A stretch of DNA of 64,000 bases from Streptomyces aureocirculatus (GCF_000720475.1 NZ_JOAP01000010.1:62001-126000), one strand, 5' to 3'; counted from the first letter of the stretch, positions 1 to 15,746 are shown. Notes: generated by a model not told the origin, from the sequence alone. Made by a program: numbers and translations.

Positions 1-6977
<6,977 letters not shown>

Positions 6978-7025
6978 GCGTACAACTCCTCGTGGATCGA
7001 AGCGCACCGGACCACCAGCGCGAAG

Positions 7026-7044
7026 TTAGGTAAGCCTAAGCTAT
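7026..7044. promoter_or_regulatory. Iron-box-like operator (DmdR1/IdeR type) between NRPS and M20 hydrolase
   Basis: TTAGGTAAGCCTAAGCTAT matches about 15 of 19 positions of the actinobacterial iron box (TTAGGTTAGGCTAACCTAA). It lies in the divergent gap between the NRPS start (6977) and the hydrolase start (7104), so it could repress both under iron-replete conditions. The match was made by eye. Confidence 0.75.
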
Positions 7045-7103
7045 GTTCCTGGGTGCCACGGCGCGAGCTCCCGCGCGCGCCGACACCCACATGAAGAGGA
7101 CCC

Positions 7104-8267
7104 ATGCCCCACACCGCCCACGGCGAGCCCCGCGACGCCGTCCCTCACGACCGGGACGTCAAGTCCGCCGTGCAGCAGGAGATCGCGCGGCACCGCGACG
7201 ACCTCCTCGCCCTCAGCCGCCGCATCCACGGCCACCCGGAGACGGCCTTCACCGAACACCGGGCGGCCGCCTGGTGCGCCGAGGCGCTGAGCGCGGCCGG
7301 ATTCGCGGTGCGCTCCCCCGCGTACGGTCTGGACACCGCGTTCGACGCGAGCGTCGGCTCGGGGCCCCGGACCGTGGCGATCGTGTGCGAGTACGACGCC
7401 CTGCCGGGGCTCGGGCACGCCTGCGGCCACAACCTGATCGCCGCGGCGGGCATCGGCGCCGCCCTGGGCCTCGCCCCGTTCGCCGACGAACTCGGGCTGC
7501 GCGTACGGGTCATCGGCACACCGGCGGAGGAACGCGGCGCGGGCAAGGCCCTGATGCTGGAGCAGGGCGCGTTCGACGGGGTGGACGCGGCGATGATGGT
7601 GCACCCGTGCCCGTTCGAGACGGCCGACTTCCGGTCCTTCGCCCTCGGCACGCTCTCGGTCACGTACACCGGCCGCGCCGCGCACCCCAGCCTCAATCCG
7701 CACGAGGGGCGCAACGCCGCCGACGCCCTGACCGTCGCCCAGGTCGCGCTCGGCCTGCTGCGCCAGCAACTGCCGCCGCGGTGGCGGGTGCACGGCATCA
7801 CCACGGAGGCGGGCACGGCTCCGAACGCGATTCCGGCGCGGGCCACGGCCGAGTACGAACTGCGGGCACTGGCCGCCGAGGACCTCAGCGAGCTGCGCGC
7901 CCGCGTGGAGGACTGCTTCCGCGCGGGCGCCCTCGCGACGGGCTGCGAGGTGACTCTCGACCGTCCGGAGCCGGACTATCTCGACTTCCGCGGGGACCCC
8001 GCGCTCATCGCGCTGTGGACGGCGAACGCGCGCGCCCTCGGCCGCCCCGAGCCGGTCGAGCGCCCGCCGTTCGCCTGCACCGACATGGGCAATGTGTCCC
8101 ATGTCGTGCCGTCCATCCACCCGGTGCTCGACATCAGCGGCGGGGCGTGCGGGCCGCACGAGCCCGAGTTCGCCGAGGCGGCCGTCGCACCGGCCGCCGA
8201 GCGGGCGCTCGTCGACGGGGCGACGGCGATGGCGTGGACGGCGGCCGACTTCGCACGGACCGGGTGA
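7104..8267 (+). CDS. M20 family metallopeptidase / amidohydrolase
   Basis: A 387-residue protein of the M20 zinc amidohydrolase family (aminobenzoyl-glutamate hydrolase / aminoacylase-like group). Visible motifs are GHACGHN near residue 105 with candidate metal His, the EERGAG stretch near 140 with the catalytic Glu pair, a middle dimerisation region (TGRAAHPS), and a C-terminal NVSHVVPSIHP segment supplying further ligands. No signal peptide is seen, so it is probably cytosolic. The ATG at 7104 follows a GAAGAGG site. It diverges from the siderophore NRPS across an iron-box-like site, so a role in siderophore trimming, hydrolysis or precursor handling is possible but is context inference. 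The substrate cannot be told from sequence. Confidence 0.88.
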   Translation: MPHTAHGEPRDAVPHDRDVKSAVQQEIARHRDDLLALSRRIHGHPETAFTEHRAAAWCAEALSAAGFAVRSPAYGLDTAFDASVGSGPRTVAIVCEYDALPGLGHACGHNLIAAAGIGAALGLAPFADELGLRVRVIGTPAEERGAGKALMLEQGAFDGVDAAMMVHPCPFETADFRSFALGTLSVTYTGRAAHPSLNPHEGRNAADALTVAQVALGLLRQQLPPRWRVHGITTEAGTAPNAIPARATAEYELRALAAEDLSELRARVEDCFRAGALATGCEVTLDRPEPDYLDFRGDPALIALWTANARALGRPEPVERPPFACTDMGNVSHVVPSIHPVLDISGGACGPHEPEFAEAAVAPAAERALVDGATAMAWTAADFARTG

Positions 8268-8293
8268 GACCCGCCGTACCGACCGGGCGAGGC

Positions 8294-8338
8294 CGGGTTC
8301 CCGGTCCGTGCGTCGTGACCGCACGGACCGGGAACCCG
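8294..8338. terminator. Perfect 19-bp hairpin between convergent genes
   Basis: Arms 8294-8312 and 8320-8338 are exactly complementary around a 7-base loop. The site lies between the stop of the M20 hydrolase (8267) and that of the convergent binding protein (8346), so it probably terminates both. There is no long U-run, as is common in Streptomyces. Confidence 0.85.
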
Positions 8339-8345
8339 ACGCGCA

Positions 8346-9350
8346 TCAGGAGGCGGTCAGGGCCTTCGTGATGTCCTCGACGACGGCCTCGCCGGCCAGC
8401 GGGCCGCCCCGGGTGGACCACACGGAGCCGTCGACGGTCACCGCGTGCTTCTTCTTCACGGCGTTCAGGCCCTTGTAGGCGGGCTTGGACTGCACGTCCT
8501 TGAGGGCCTTCTCGCCGTCGGAGGTCAGCGTGGACAGGAACAGCCAGTCGCCGTCGATCTGGTCGATCTTCTCCAGACTCAGCGACGGCGTGTGCGCGTT
8601 GCCGTCCTTGTTCTGCGCCTTCGGTCGCTTCAGGCCCATCTCCAGGGCGACACCGCCGGCGAACTGCTTCTTCTCCATCCAGCTCGGGCCGTCCGGGTTC
8701 CAGCGGACGATGGACACCTCGGCGCCCTTGTCGGCGCCGAGCTTCGCGCCCGCGGACTTCGCGGCGGCCTCGTGGTCGGAGATGACCTCGTTGGCCTTGT
8801 CGAGCTTGTTCACGGCGTTGCCGACACCCCGGAAGGACAGCTTCCACTCGTCGGTGGGCGCCATCGTGACGAGCGTGGCGGGGGTGATCTCGCGGAGCTG
8901 CTCCAGGACCTGCTCGTCCTGCATGTCACCGGCGAGGATCAGATCCGGCTTGGCGGCGATGACCTTGTCCATGACCGGTTGAAGGAGGTTGCCGACGACA
9001 TCGACGCCCTCGACCTTGTCGGCGAGGTAGGCCGGGGGCTTGTTCATGCCCTGGCCGTTGGTGATGCCCACCGGCTTGATCCCGAGCGCCAGGACCGCGT
9101 CGAGGTCCTCCTGGGTCAGGGTGACGATGCGCTTGGGGTGCGCGGGCACCTTCACCGCCTTGCCCGTGGCGTCCTTGACCGTACGGGTCGCCGACGAACC
9201 GGCCTTGTCCGCACCCCCCTTGCCGCCAGCGCCCTCGTCGTCCTTGTCGGAGCCGCAGCCGGTCAGCAGGAGTGCGGCCGCCCCGAGGGCTGCGACCACC
9301 TTCGCCGCACGGCGCGGCGCGAGGAGAGCGGATCTGTGGGGCTGGTTCAT
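8346..9350 (-). CDS. Iron-siderophore ABC transporter substrate-binding lipoprotein
   Basis: A 334-residue FecB/FepB-type periplasmic-binding-fold lipoprotein. The N-terminus has a basic stretch, a hydrophobic segment and the lipobox LLTGC (Cys about 32), followed by a flexible Asp/Gly/Lys linker. Then come family hallmarks: PKRIVTL, the DAVLALGIKPVG region, LILAGD, and a second lobe ending with GGPLAGEAVVED. It should capture ferric siderophore outside the membrane. The ATG at 9350 has GGAG seven bases upstream; an in-frame ATG at 9368 lacks a ribosome binding site. It diverges from the ATPase gene over an iron-box-like palindrome. No FecCD permease gene is adjacent, which is unusual. Confidence 0.93.
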   Translation of the reverse strand: MNQPHRSALLAPRRAAKVVAALGAAALLLTGCGSDKDDEGAGGKGGADKAGSSATRTVKDATGKAVKVPAHPKRIVTLTQEDLDAVLALGIKPVGITNGQGMNKPPAYLADKVEGVDVVGNLLQPVMDKVIAAKPDLILAGDMQDEQVLEQLREITPATLVTMAPTDEWKLSFRGVGNAVNKLDKANEVISDHEAAAKSAGAKLGADKGAEVSIVRWNPDGPSWMEKKQFAGGVALEMGLKRPKAQNKDGNAHTPSLSLEKIDQIDGDWLFLSTLTSDGEKALKDVQSKPAYKGLNAVKKKHAVTVDGSVWSTRGGPLAGEAVVEDITKALTAS

Positions 9351-9426
9351 CAAAGGCTCCGTGTTCATGGGGACATGACGGTGCGCGGGGGGTGGCCCGG
9401 CAGGACGCACCCCTCGTACCGCAAGC

Positions 9427-9445
9427 TAAGGTTAGCCTTACCTTA
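9427..9445. promoter_or_regulatory. Iron-box-like operator between binding protein and ATPase
   Basis: TAAGGTTAGCCTTACCTTA is a near-perfect palindrome matching about 15 of 19 positions of the DmdR/IdeR iron box. It is placed to control both the lipoprotein gene (start 9350, minus) and the ATPase gene (start 9498, plus). Together with the site at 7026 it points to an iron-responsive block. Confidence 0.82.
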
Positions 9446-9497
9446 TAGCCATGGAGGAAGGGGGCCGTCTCGTTCCTCGGGGAGGACGAGGCACACA

Positions 9498-10280
9498 GTG
9501 GAACTGCGCGTTGAGCGACTCACCGCCGGATACGCCGGACGCACGGTGGTCGACCAGGTCGACCTGACGATCGGCTCCGGGCAGGTGGTGGCCGTCGTCG
9601 GACCGAACGGATGCGGCAAGTCCACCCTCCTTCGGGCCATGGCCCGGCTCCACGAACCCACCTCGGGACGGGTCCTGGCCGCAGGCACCGACGTGTGGCG
9701 GATGCGGCAGCGCGATGCCGCGCACCGCATCGCCCTGCTCCCCCAGGCCCCGCAGGCGCCGGAGGCCGTCTCCGTGGCGGGCCTGGTGCGGTACGGCCGC
9801 CATCCGCACCAGGGCCTGTTCCGCCAGTGGTCCCGCGACGACGAGCGGGCGGTCACCGAGGCGCTCGACGCCACCGGCACGGCCGCGCTCGCCGACCGCC
9901 GGCTCGACGAGCTCTCCGGCGGCCAGCGCCAACGCTGCTGGCTCGCCATGGCGCTGGCACAGGAGACCCCCGTCGTCCTGCTCGACGAACCCACCAGCGC
10001 GCTGGACATCGGCCACGCGGTGGAGGTCCTCGACCTGGTGCGCGCCATCGCGGCGGGGGGCCGTACGGTCGTGATGGTCGTGCACGACCTCGCCGCCGCG
10101 GCGCGCTACGCCGACACGGTCGTGGCGATGCGGGACGGCCGCGTCGTCGCGTCCGGGCCGCCGCGCGAGACCATCGATCCCGCGCTGGTACGCGAGTTGT
10201 ACGGCATCGACGCCGAAATCCTCTTCGCGACCTCCGACGGCGCCCCGGTGGTGGTGCCCACCGCCTCGCCCCTCACTTGA
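9498..10280 (+). CDS. ABC transporter ATP-binding protein, iron-siderophore (FecE/FepC) type
   Basis: A 260-residue nucleotide-binding protein. Walker A GPNGCGKST lies at about 35-43, followed by the Q-loop region LLPQAPQ, signature LSGGQRQR near 138, Walker B VVLLDEPTSALD near 160 and the H-loop VVHDL near 195. Length and motif set fit the FepC/FecE/BtuD family, which energises siderophore import. The GTG start at 9498 is preceded by GGAGGA. An upstream iron box suggests de-repression in iron starvation. The permease subunits are missing next to it, so it must pair with permeases encoded elsewhere or beyond the window. Its 3' end overlaps the convergent hydrolase by 8 bases. Confidence 0.93.
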   Translation: MELRVERLTAGYAGRTVVDQVDLTIGSGQVVAVVGPNGCGKSTLLRAMARLHEPTSGRVLAAGTDVWRMRQRDAAHRIALLPQAPQAPEAVSVAGLVRYGRHPHQGLFRQWSRDDERAVTEALDATGTAALADRRLDELSGGQRQRCWLAMALAQETPVVLLDEPTSALDIGHAVEVLDLVRAIAAGGRTVVMVVHDLAAAARYADTVVAMRDGRVVASGPPRETIDPALVRELYGIDAEILFATSDGAPVVVPTASPLT

Positions 10281-11307
10281 CCTCGACGCGCCCCTGCGGC
10301 TCGGGGTCGGCGGCCAGGGCGGCGCACGCCGCCTGCCAGGCCTTGCCCCCGTCGCCCCCGCCGTCCGAGGAGTGGAGTGCGCTGCGGAGGTAGGCCCAGG
10401 TGAGCCGCTGGACCGCCGCCACCCGCGCGGGGTTCTCGTCCGTGGTCTCGGCGACGTCGTACCCGGAGACGCCGCCGAGCCCGTGCTCGCCGCCGAAGAG
10501 GGTGAGCAGGGCCTTGGGGCCCGGGGCGAGGGTGTAGGGGTCGGCGTGCCAGTCGGCGCCCATGACCGTCAGATGGGCCGATTCGTCCTTGTCACCGGCG
10601 ACCACGAGCGTGGGCGTCGTCATCGCAGAGAAGTCCGGGGCGCCCATGAAGCCGAAGCTCCGCGCCGCGAACTCGCTCAGCGCGCCTCCGCCCCTGCCCG
10701 GCGCGGCGAGCAGCACACCCGCCGTGATCCGGGGCTCGGTCAGGTCCACCTCGGTCCCGTCGTCCGGGTCGGTCAGCCGGGCACCGAGGAGCAGGCTCGC
10801 GGTGTGCCCGCCCATCGAGTGTCCGGCCACCGCGATGCTGCCGTGGTCCAGGCGCCCGCGGAGTTGCGGGACGGCGTCCTCGATCGCGTCGAGCCGGTCG
10901 ATGATGTGCCGCATGTCCTGTGCCCGCGACCGCCAGTACAGCGGCGCGCCGGGGGTGTCGGCAGGGAGGCTCAGCGTGCTCGAACTCAGATGGGTGGGCT
11001 GGATGACGGCGAAGCCGCGCGCCGCCCAGAAGTCGACTAGGGGCGCGTAGCCGTACAGGGAGGAGAGGTGGCCGGAGTGGCCCTGGCCGTGCGAGAGGAG
11101 GATGACCGGTAGGTCGCCGCCGGTCGTGGGCGCGGAGACCCGCACCTCCAGGTCGACGGCGCGGCCGGGTACGGGCAGGACCACCGGGGTGACGGAGAGG
11201 ACCGGGGCGGGCGAACCGAAGGCGCTGTCCGCGCCAGTGGTTTCGCCGGTGGTCTCGCTGGTGGCTCCACTGTGCGTGTGCGTGGGCGTGTGCGTGTGCG
11301 TGCTCAT
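10273..11307 (-). CDS. Alpha/beta hydrolase with His-rich N-terminus (chlorophyllase/dienelactone-hydrolase-like)
   Basis: A 344-residue alpha/beta-hydrolase. It shows an oxyanion-loop region LLSHGQGHSG, the nucleophile elbow GHSMGG, an acid region around AGDKDESAH and the late His in GGEHGLGG. It resembles the chlorophyllase / platelet-activating-factor-acetylhydrolase-like group of actinobacterial hydrolases; the natural substrate is unknown. The first 13 residues are a His/Thr repeat (MSTHTHTPTHTHS) from a GT-rich microsatellite at about 11271-11305, with no clear signal peptide. It is divergent from a tetR gene, with repeated 15-bp elements in between, so repression by that regulator is likely. 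Confidence 0.85.
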   Translation of the reverse strand: MSTHTHTPTHTHSGATSETTGETTGADSAFGSPAPVLSVTPVVLPVPGRAVDLEVRVSAPTTGGDLPVILLSHGQGHSGHLSSLYGYAPLVDFWAARGFAVIQPTHLSSSTLSLPADTPGAPLYWRSRAQDMRHIIDRLDAIEDAVPQLRGRLDHGSIAVAGHSMGGHTASLLLGARLTDPDDGTEVDLTEPRITAGVLLAAPGRGGGALSEFAARSFGFMGAPDFSAMTTPTLVVAGDKDESAHLTVMGADWHADPYTLAPGPKALLTLFGGEHGLGGVSGYDVAETTDENPARVAAVQRLTWAYLRSALHSSDGGGDGGKAWQAACAALAADPEPQGRVEVK

Positions 11308-11414
11308 GATGTGCGTGTCCCTTTCGAGGGCCGCTGCTGCCGTGCGCGTGCGGCGAATGCGGCGAACGGCGAGCAGATACGGCGAGGAGCACCCGGCTTC
11401 GACTATGCTTGAAG

Positions 11415-11453
11415 CGGAGCGTTGTTCCGATTACGATACGGAGCGCTGTTCCG
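11415..11453. promoter_or_regulatory. Two 15-bp repeats, probable TetR operators
   Basis: CGGAGCGTTGTTCCG (11415-11429) and CGGAGCGCTGTTCCG (11439-11453) differ at one base and are spaced 24 bases apart. Each has inverted CGGA/TCCG ends. They lie between the divergent hydrolase (start 11307) and tetR (start 11485) genes, the classic position of autoregulatory TetR operators. Confidence 0.7.
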
Positions 11454-11484
11454 CTTTGTCAACGATCATCGGAAGGAGAGCGCG

Positions 11485-12114
11485 GTGCCCGATCCGAACC
11501 CGTCCGCAGCGGCGCCCGACACCAACCGCTCCGCCAAGGGGCCGGGCCGAAACAAGCGGGCCGACGCGCAGCGCAACGAGCAGACCCTGCTCACCGCCGC
11601 CGCCGCGGTGTTCGTCACCTCCGGCGTCGATGCGCCGATCCGCCGGATCGCCGCCGAGGCGGGCGTGGGGATGGGGACGATCTACCGCCACTTCCCCACG
11701 CGCGCGGATCTCGTCGTCGCCGTCTACCGCCACCAGGTCGACGCCTGCGCCGAGGCGGGACCGCGTCTCCTGGACAGCGCGGACTCCCCCTTCGCGGCAC
11801 TCCGTGAGTGGGCCGACCTCTTTGTCGACTTCCTGGTCACCAAGCACGGACTCGCCAACGCGATGCAGTCGAACAGCGGCGGCTTCGAAGCGCTGCACGC
11901 CTACTTCCTGGACCGTCTCGTACCCGTGTGCGAACAGCTCCTCGACGCCGCGGCCGAGGCGGGGGAGATCGACCCCGGCACCCGTGCGTACGAACTGATG
12001 CGAGGCATCGGCAACCTCTGCGTCGGGCGTGACAGCGACCCGCGCTACGACCCGCGCCGCCTCGTCGACCTGCTCCTCAAGGGCCTCCTGCGACCGCGGT
12101 CCACCTCCGCATGA
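11485..12114 (+). CDS. TetR/AcrR family transcriptional regulator
   Basis: A 209-residue regulator. The N-terminal helix-turn-helix covers about residues 28-75, with the family pattern VFVTSGVDAPIRRIAAEAGVG then GTIYRHFPTRADL. The C-terminal ligand domain is helical. The GTG start at 11485 is chosen because GGAAGGAG lies 8-10 bases upstream; an earlier in-frame start would run through the operator repeats. Its stop overlaps the start of the kinase-like gene by four bases (ATGA), indicating translational coupling. It probably represses itself and the divergent hydrolase through the pair of 15-bp elements. The inducer is unknown. Confidence 0.92.
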   Translation: MPDPNPSAAAPDTNRSAKGPGRNKRADAQRNEQTLLTAAAAVFVTSGVDAPIRRIAAEAGVGMGTIYRHFPTRADLVVAVYRHQVDACAEAGPRLLDSADSPFAALREWADLFVDFLVTKHGLANAMQSNSGGFEALHAYFLDRLVPVCEQLLDAAAEAGEIDPGTRAYELMRGIGNLCVGRDSDPRYDPRRLVDLLLKGLLRPRSTSA

Positions 12115-12989
12115 CCGCCCGCCCCACGGGCGCCGAAGGTCCGGGCGCCGCGGCGTCCCGCCTCACCGGCCTCCCCGTCACCTCCGCACGCCCGCTCTCC
12201 GGAGCGCTCACCGAAGTCACCCTCGACGGCGGCCGCGTGGTGGTCGTCAAGCACGACGACGCGCCCGGCGCGGTACGGGCCGAGGCGGCGGGGCTGCGCT
12301 GGCTCACCGCCGCCGGGACGGTGCGCGTGCCCGCGGTGCACGGACACGACGGGCACTGGCTGGTGATCGACCGGGTACCGCAAGGCCGGGCGGGCGCGGA
12401 CGCGGCGACACGGTTCGGCCGGGACCTCGCCGCCCTGCACGCCTGCGGTGCGCCCGCGTTCGGCGCCGCGCCGCCGGGCGGACCGGAGGACGCGTACATC
12501 GGGCGCGCCCCCATGCGCAACGTCCCCGGCGGCGACTGGCCGGACTGGTACGCGGAACACCGGGTGCTGCCCTATCTGCGCCGCGCGGTCGACGAGGGCA
12601 CGGTGCTGTCCGCCGAAGCCGCCCTCGTCGAGGGCGTCTGCACGCGCCTTCCCGACCTCGCGGGGCCCGCCGAACCGCCCGCGCGACTGCACGGGGACCT
12701 GTGGAGCGGCAATGTCCTGTGGGGCGCCGACGGGCACGTGCGGCTGATCGACCCGGCCGCCCACGGCGGCCACCGCGAGACCGACCTCGCGATGCTCCAC
12801 CTCTTCGGCTGCCCCCACCTCGACCGCGTCCTCGACGGCTACCAGGAAACGGCACCGCTCGCCGACGGCTGGCAGGACCGCGTCGGTGTGCACCAGCTCT
12901 TCCCCCTCCTCGTGCACACGGTGCTCTTCGGCCGGGGCTACGCCGAGCAGGCCGTGGCGGCCGCGCGCTCGGCTGCGGCGGCGGGGTGA
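12111..12989 (+). CDS. Fructosamine kinase family protein (APH-like kinase)
   Basis: A 292-residue protein of the fructosamine-3-kinase / aminoglycoside-phosphotransferase fold. The catalytic loop HGDLWSGN, the metal-binding segment LIDPAAHGGHRETDLAML and an N-terminal VVVVKHD (candidate ATP-binding Lys) are all visible, and length agrees with the family. The expected reaction is ATP-dependent phosphorylation of ketosamines on glycated proteins or small molecules. The ATG overlaps the stop of the tetR gene by four bases, so the two are co-transcribed. A link between this kinase and the divergent hydrolase is possible but not shown by sequence. Confidence 0.9.
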   Translation: MTARPTGAEGPGAAASRLTGLPVTSARPLSGALTEVTLDGGRVVVVKHDDAPGAVRAEAAGLRWLTAAGTVRVPAVHGHDGHWLVIDRVPQGRAGADAATRFGRDLAALHACGAPAFGAAPPGGPEDAYIGRAPMRNVPGGDWPDWYAEHRVLPYLRRAVDEGTVLSAEAALVEGVCTRLPDLAGPAEPPARLHGDLWSGNVLWGADGHVRLIDPAAHGGHRETDLAMLHLFGCPHLDRVLDGYQETAPLADGWQDRVGVHQLFPLLVHTVLFGRGYAEQAVAAARSAAAAG

Positions 12990-13024
12990 GGCGTACGGGA
13001 CGGGAGAGCCGGCCCCCGCCGCTG

Positions 13025-14608
13025 TCAGCCGATCAGCGGCAGCGCGGGGAACGCATGGCTCTCCCAGATCCCCCGTGAGCGCTCCTCCGGGTAGGCGGCG
13101 ACGGCCGGTCGGGCGTCGAAAAGCTGAACGAGGCGTCGCCCGGTGTCGTACGCGGGCCAGCCGGGCTCGCCGTCGGCGGCGAACGACGTCCACGCGGAGC
13201 GCATCAGGCCTGACAGGTCCGCCGCCTCCGGGGACGGCGCATCGCCGATCAGCAGGGCGGGCTGCCCGCGGTCGAGGTTGCCGAGGACGAGGGGCACGTC
13301 GAGCCCGTGGCAGGCACCCAACGCGCCGCCCATCCCCGGCGCGGACCAGGTCAGCTCGTAGACGTGCGCCCGACCGCCGGCGGCCGAGTGGGCCTCGGCC
13401 AGGCGGAGCGTCGGCATGCGGAACAGCCAGTCGGAGTGGACCAGTTCGTACAGCTCGTCCGGGCCCGCGGTGGGAAAGGCGTCCCGGTAGCGGCGCGCGC
13501 CGTCGGGCCCCGGGGCGAACACGTCGAGCGCGCTCGCGGCCTGCTCCTCGTCCACCTCGCCGAGCAGACCGTCGATGGCCGTGAACAGGCGCTGCTCGTC
13601 GCGGGTGTGGCCCACGAGCAGCTCGATGTCGCGCGCCGCACCACCGGCAAGGGCCTGCCACGGGGTGCGGGTGAGGACGTCGCCGTCGACGACGGGGGCC
13701 ACGGGGATCGTGCGGTGCGCGGGCGGGCCCCACCGTGGCGCCCACCGGCTCATGGTGGCGCTGACGGCGTCACCGGCGGCGGCGAGCAGGCGCGGGTCGG
13801 TGTCGCTCAGGTCGGCCGCCGTGGGCCGCAGTCCCAGCTCGGCGGCGCAGGCCCCCGCGATGTCCGCGGCGAGCTCCGGCGCGAAGTACGTGCCCTGCGC
13901 GCTCTGCGCGACGGCACGGCGGAAGAGCCCGGACGCGCACTTCATGGCCAGGAGCGCGGCGACCGATCCCCCGCCCGCCGACTGTCCGAAGACCGTGACG
14001 CGGCCGGGGTCGCCGCCGAAGGCCCGGATGTTGTCGCGCACCCAAGTGAGAGCGGCGACCTGGTCGAGCAGTCCCCGGTTGGCGGGCGCCCCCTCGAACT
14101 GCCCGAACCCCTCGAGGCCGACCCGGTAGTTGAACGTCACCACGACGACACCGTGTCGTGCGAGCCGCCCGCCGTCGTACTCGGGCAGCCCCGACATGCC
14201 GATCACATAGGCACCGCCCTGGATCCACACGAGCACGGGCAGCGCCGCGCCGGGGCCGGGGTCGGGCGACCACACGTTGACCGTCAGCCAGTTGTCGCCG
14301 ACAGCGTCCCGCGCCAGCGCGTCCATGCCGAAGTGGCCGCCCTGCGGGGGCGGCGGGCCGAAGGCGAGGGCCTCGCGGACCCCGCTCCAGGCCCGTGCGG
14401 GCTGCGGTGCGGCGAACCGCAGCGCGCCGACCGGGGGTTCGGCGTACGGGATGCCGCGGAAGACCGCGACCCCGGCTTCCCGTCCGCCCCGTACCGTCCC
14501 GCCCGCCGTCCGGACCACGGGCGGCCGTGTCCCCGGCGGCCCCGACGGCCCCGACGGCCCCGACGGCCCCGACGCATTCGACCCGGGCTCGGACTCGGCA
14601 GCGGTCAT
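13025..14608 (-). CDS. Type B carboxylesterase
   Basis: A 527-residue carboxylesterase family B protein (para-nitrobenzyl esterase-like). Visible motifs: FRGIPYAEPPVG, the oxyanion hole WIQGGAYVIG, the serine elbow GQSAGGGS, an acidic member around GHTRDEQRLF and the catalytic His in GACHGLDVP. The N-terminus is a Pro-Ser-Gly repeat (nine-base tandem repeats near 14535-14575) with no signal peptide. The ATG at 14608 has GGGGGAA six bases upstream and is preferred to an earlier TTG. It should hydrolyse carboxylic esters; natural substrate unknown. It stands alone, convergent with the kinase gene. Confidence 0.9.
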   Translation of the reverse strand: MTAAESEPGSNASGPSGPSGPSGPPGTRPPVVRTAGGTVRGGREAGVAVFRGIPYAEPPVGALRFAAPQPARAWSGVREALAFGPPPPQGGHFGMDALARDAVGDNWLTVNVWSPDPGPGAALPVLVWIQGGAYVIGMSGLPEYDGGRLARHGVVVVTFNYRVGLEGFGQFEGAPANRGLLDQVAALTWVRDNIRAFGGDPGRVTVFGQSAGGGSVAALLAMKCASGLFRRAVAQSAQGTYFAPELAADIAGACAAELGLRPTAADLSDTDPRLLAAAGDAVSATMSRWAPRWGPPAHRTIPVAPVVDGDVLTRTPWQALAGGAARDIELLVGHTRDEQRLFTAIDGLLGEVDEEQAASALDVFAPGPDGARRYRDAFPTAGPDELYELVHSDWLFRMPTLRLAEAHSAAGGRAHVYELTWSAPGMGGALGACHGLDVPLVLGNLDRGQPALLIGDAPSPEAADLSGLMRSAWTSFAADGEPGWPAYDTGRRLVQLFDARPAVAAYPEERSRGIWESHAFPALPLIG

Positions 14609-14747
14609 CACGGCTTCCCCCCGGGAAGGTGGCAAGGGCGCCCGCGCCCTCGGACCCTGGGCATCCTCCGCCCTGCCGGGCCCCCGCGCCAGCCAATTTC
14701 GGCGTGCCCGGCGTGACCAGCAGGCCCGGCGTGACGAACGTGCCCGG

Positions 14748-15746
14748 CTATGGCAGCGCGTCGGCGACCACGGACGCCGCTTCGGCGATCAGCCGGTCGT
14801 CGGGCGTGGCGTCCTTGTCGGCGCGGTGCGACAGGACCGCGACGACGAGCGGGGCGGCGTCCGGACGCCACACGACGGCGATGTCGTTGCGGGCGCCGTA
14901 GTAACTGCCGGTCCCCGTCTTGTCCCCGACCACCCAGGTCTTGGGCACCCCGGCCCTGATGACGTTGTCCCCGGTCGTGTTGGTCTTCAGCCACCGGGCG
15001 AGCAGCGCGCGATCGGGCTCGTCGAGGACGTCGCCCAGCACATACGCCCGCAGATCCTTCACCAGGGCGCGCGGCGTGCTCGTGTCCCGCTTCTCGCCCG
15101 GGACCCACCGGCTCAGGAAGGGCTCGACGCGCTCCACCCGTGTCACATGGTCCCCGAGCTTCTCCAGGTCGGCGTCGAGGCCCTCGGGCCCGCCGAGCTC
15201 GTCGAACAGGAGGTTGGCCGCGGTGTTGTCGCTGTAGCGGACGGCCGCGTCGCACAGGGCTCGCAGGCTCATCCCCGTGTCGACGTGCTTCTCGGTCACG
15301 GGTGAGTTGGCGATCAGATCCTCCTTGGAGTACTTCACCACCTTGTCCATCCCCGCCGGGGTGTTCTCGCGCAGCACGGCACCGGCGGCGAGGGCCTTGA
15401 ACGTGGAGTTGTACGCGAAGCGCCGGCCGTCGTTGTAGGCCACCTCGCGTCCGGTGCCGGTGTCGACGGCGTACACACCGAGCCGTGCGTCGAACTCGCG
15501 CTCCAGCTCCTTGAACGCGCGGGCGTACGGTTTCTTGGCCGTCGTCGGCCGCCCGGAGACGTTCGAGGTCTTCGTCGCCCCTGGCGTCCCCGAAGTCGCG
15601 GAAGTTCCTGAAGTCCCCGAAGCCCCGCCGGGTGACTTCGAGGACGACGGCGCCGGGGACTCGTCCTGGCCGCAGGCCACGAGCGGGACGAGGGCGAGTG
15701 CGGTGAGCGCGCCGACGACGGCACGCCGGGCACGGGTGTACTGCAT
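14748..15746 (-). CDS. blaL: Class A beta-lactamase (BlaL type), lipoprotein
   Basis: A 332-residue serine beta-lactamase. The N-terminus has a signal segment ending LVAC (lipobox-like) and a long Ser/Thr/Gly/Pro linker. Catalytic motifs follow: STFK near residue 113 (nucleophile Ser70 in Ambler numbering), SDN near 172, an omega loop [11 protein letters not shown] near 207 and KTGTGS near 274. The omega loop keeps Glu166, but Ser stands where most class A enzymes have Asn170, and GE replaces the usual GD. It hydrolyses penicillin-type lactams outside the cell. It is transcribed away from a LysR gene, with a T-N11-A inverted repeat in the gap, as in the Streptomyces cacaoi blaL/blaA/blaB locus. 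The ATG at 15746 is the only start giving a proper signal peptide. Confidence 0.94.
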   Translation of the reverse strand: MQYTRARRAVVGALTALALVPLVACGQDESPAPSSSKSPGGASGTSGTSATSGTPGATKTSNVSGRPTTAKKPYARAFKELEREFDARLGVYAVDTGTGREVAYNDGRRFAYNSTFKALAAGAVLRENTPAGMDKVVKYSKEDLIANSPVTEKHVDTGMSLRALCDAAVRYSDNTAANLLFDELGGPEGLDADLEKLGDHVTRVERVEPFLSRWVPGEKRDTSTPRALVKDLRAYVLGDVLDEPDRALLARWLKTNTTGDNVIRAGVPKTWVVGDKTGTGSYYGARNDIAVVWRPDAAPLVVAVLSHRADKDATPDDRLIAEAASVVADALP

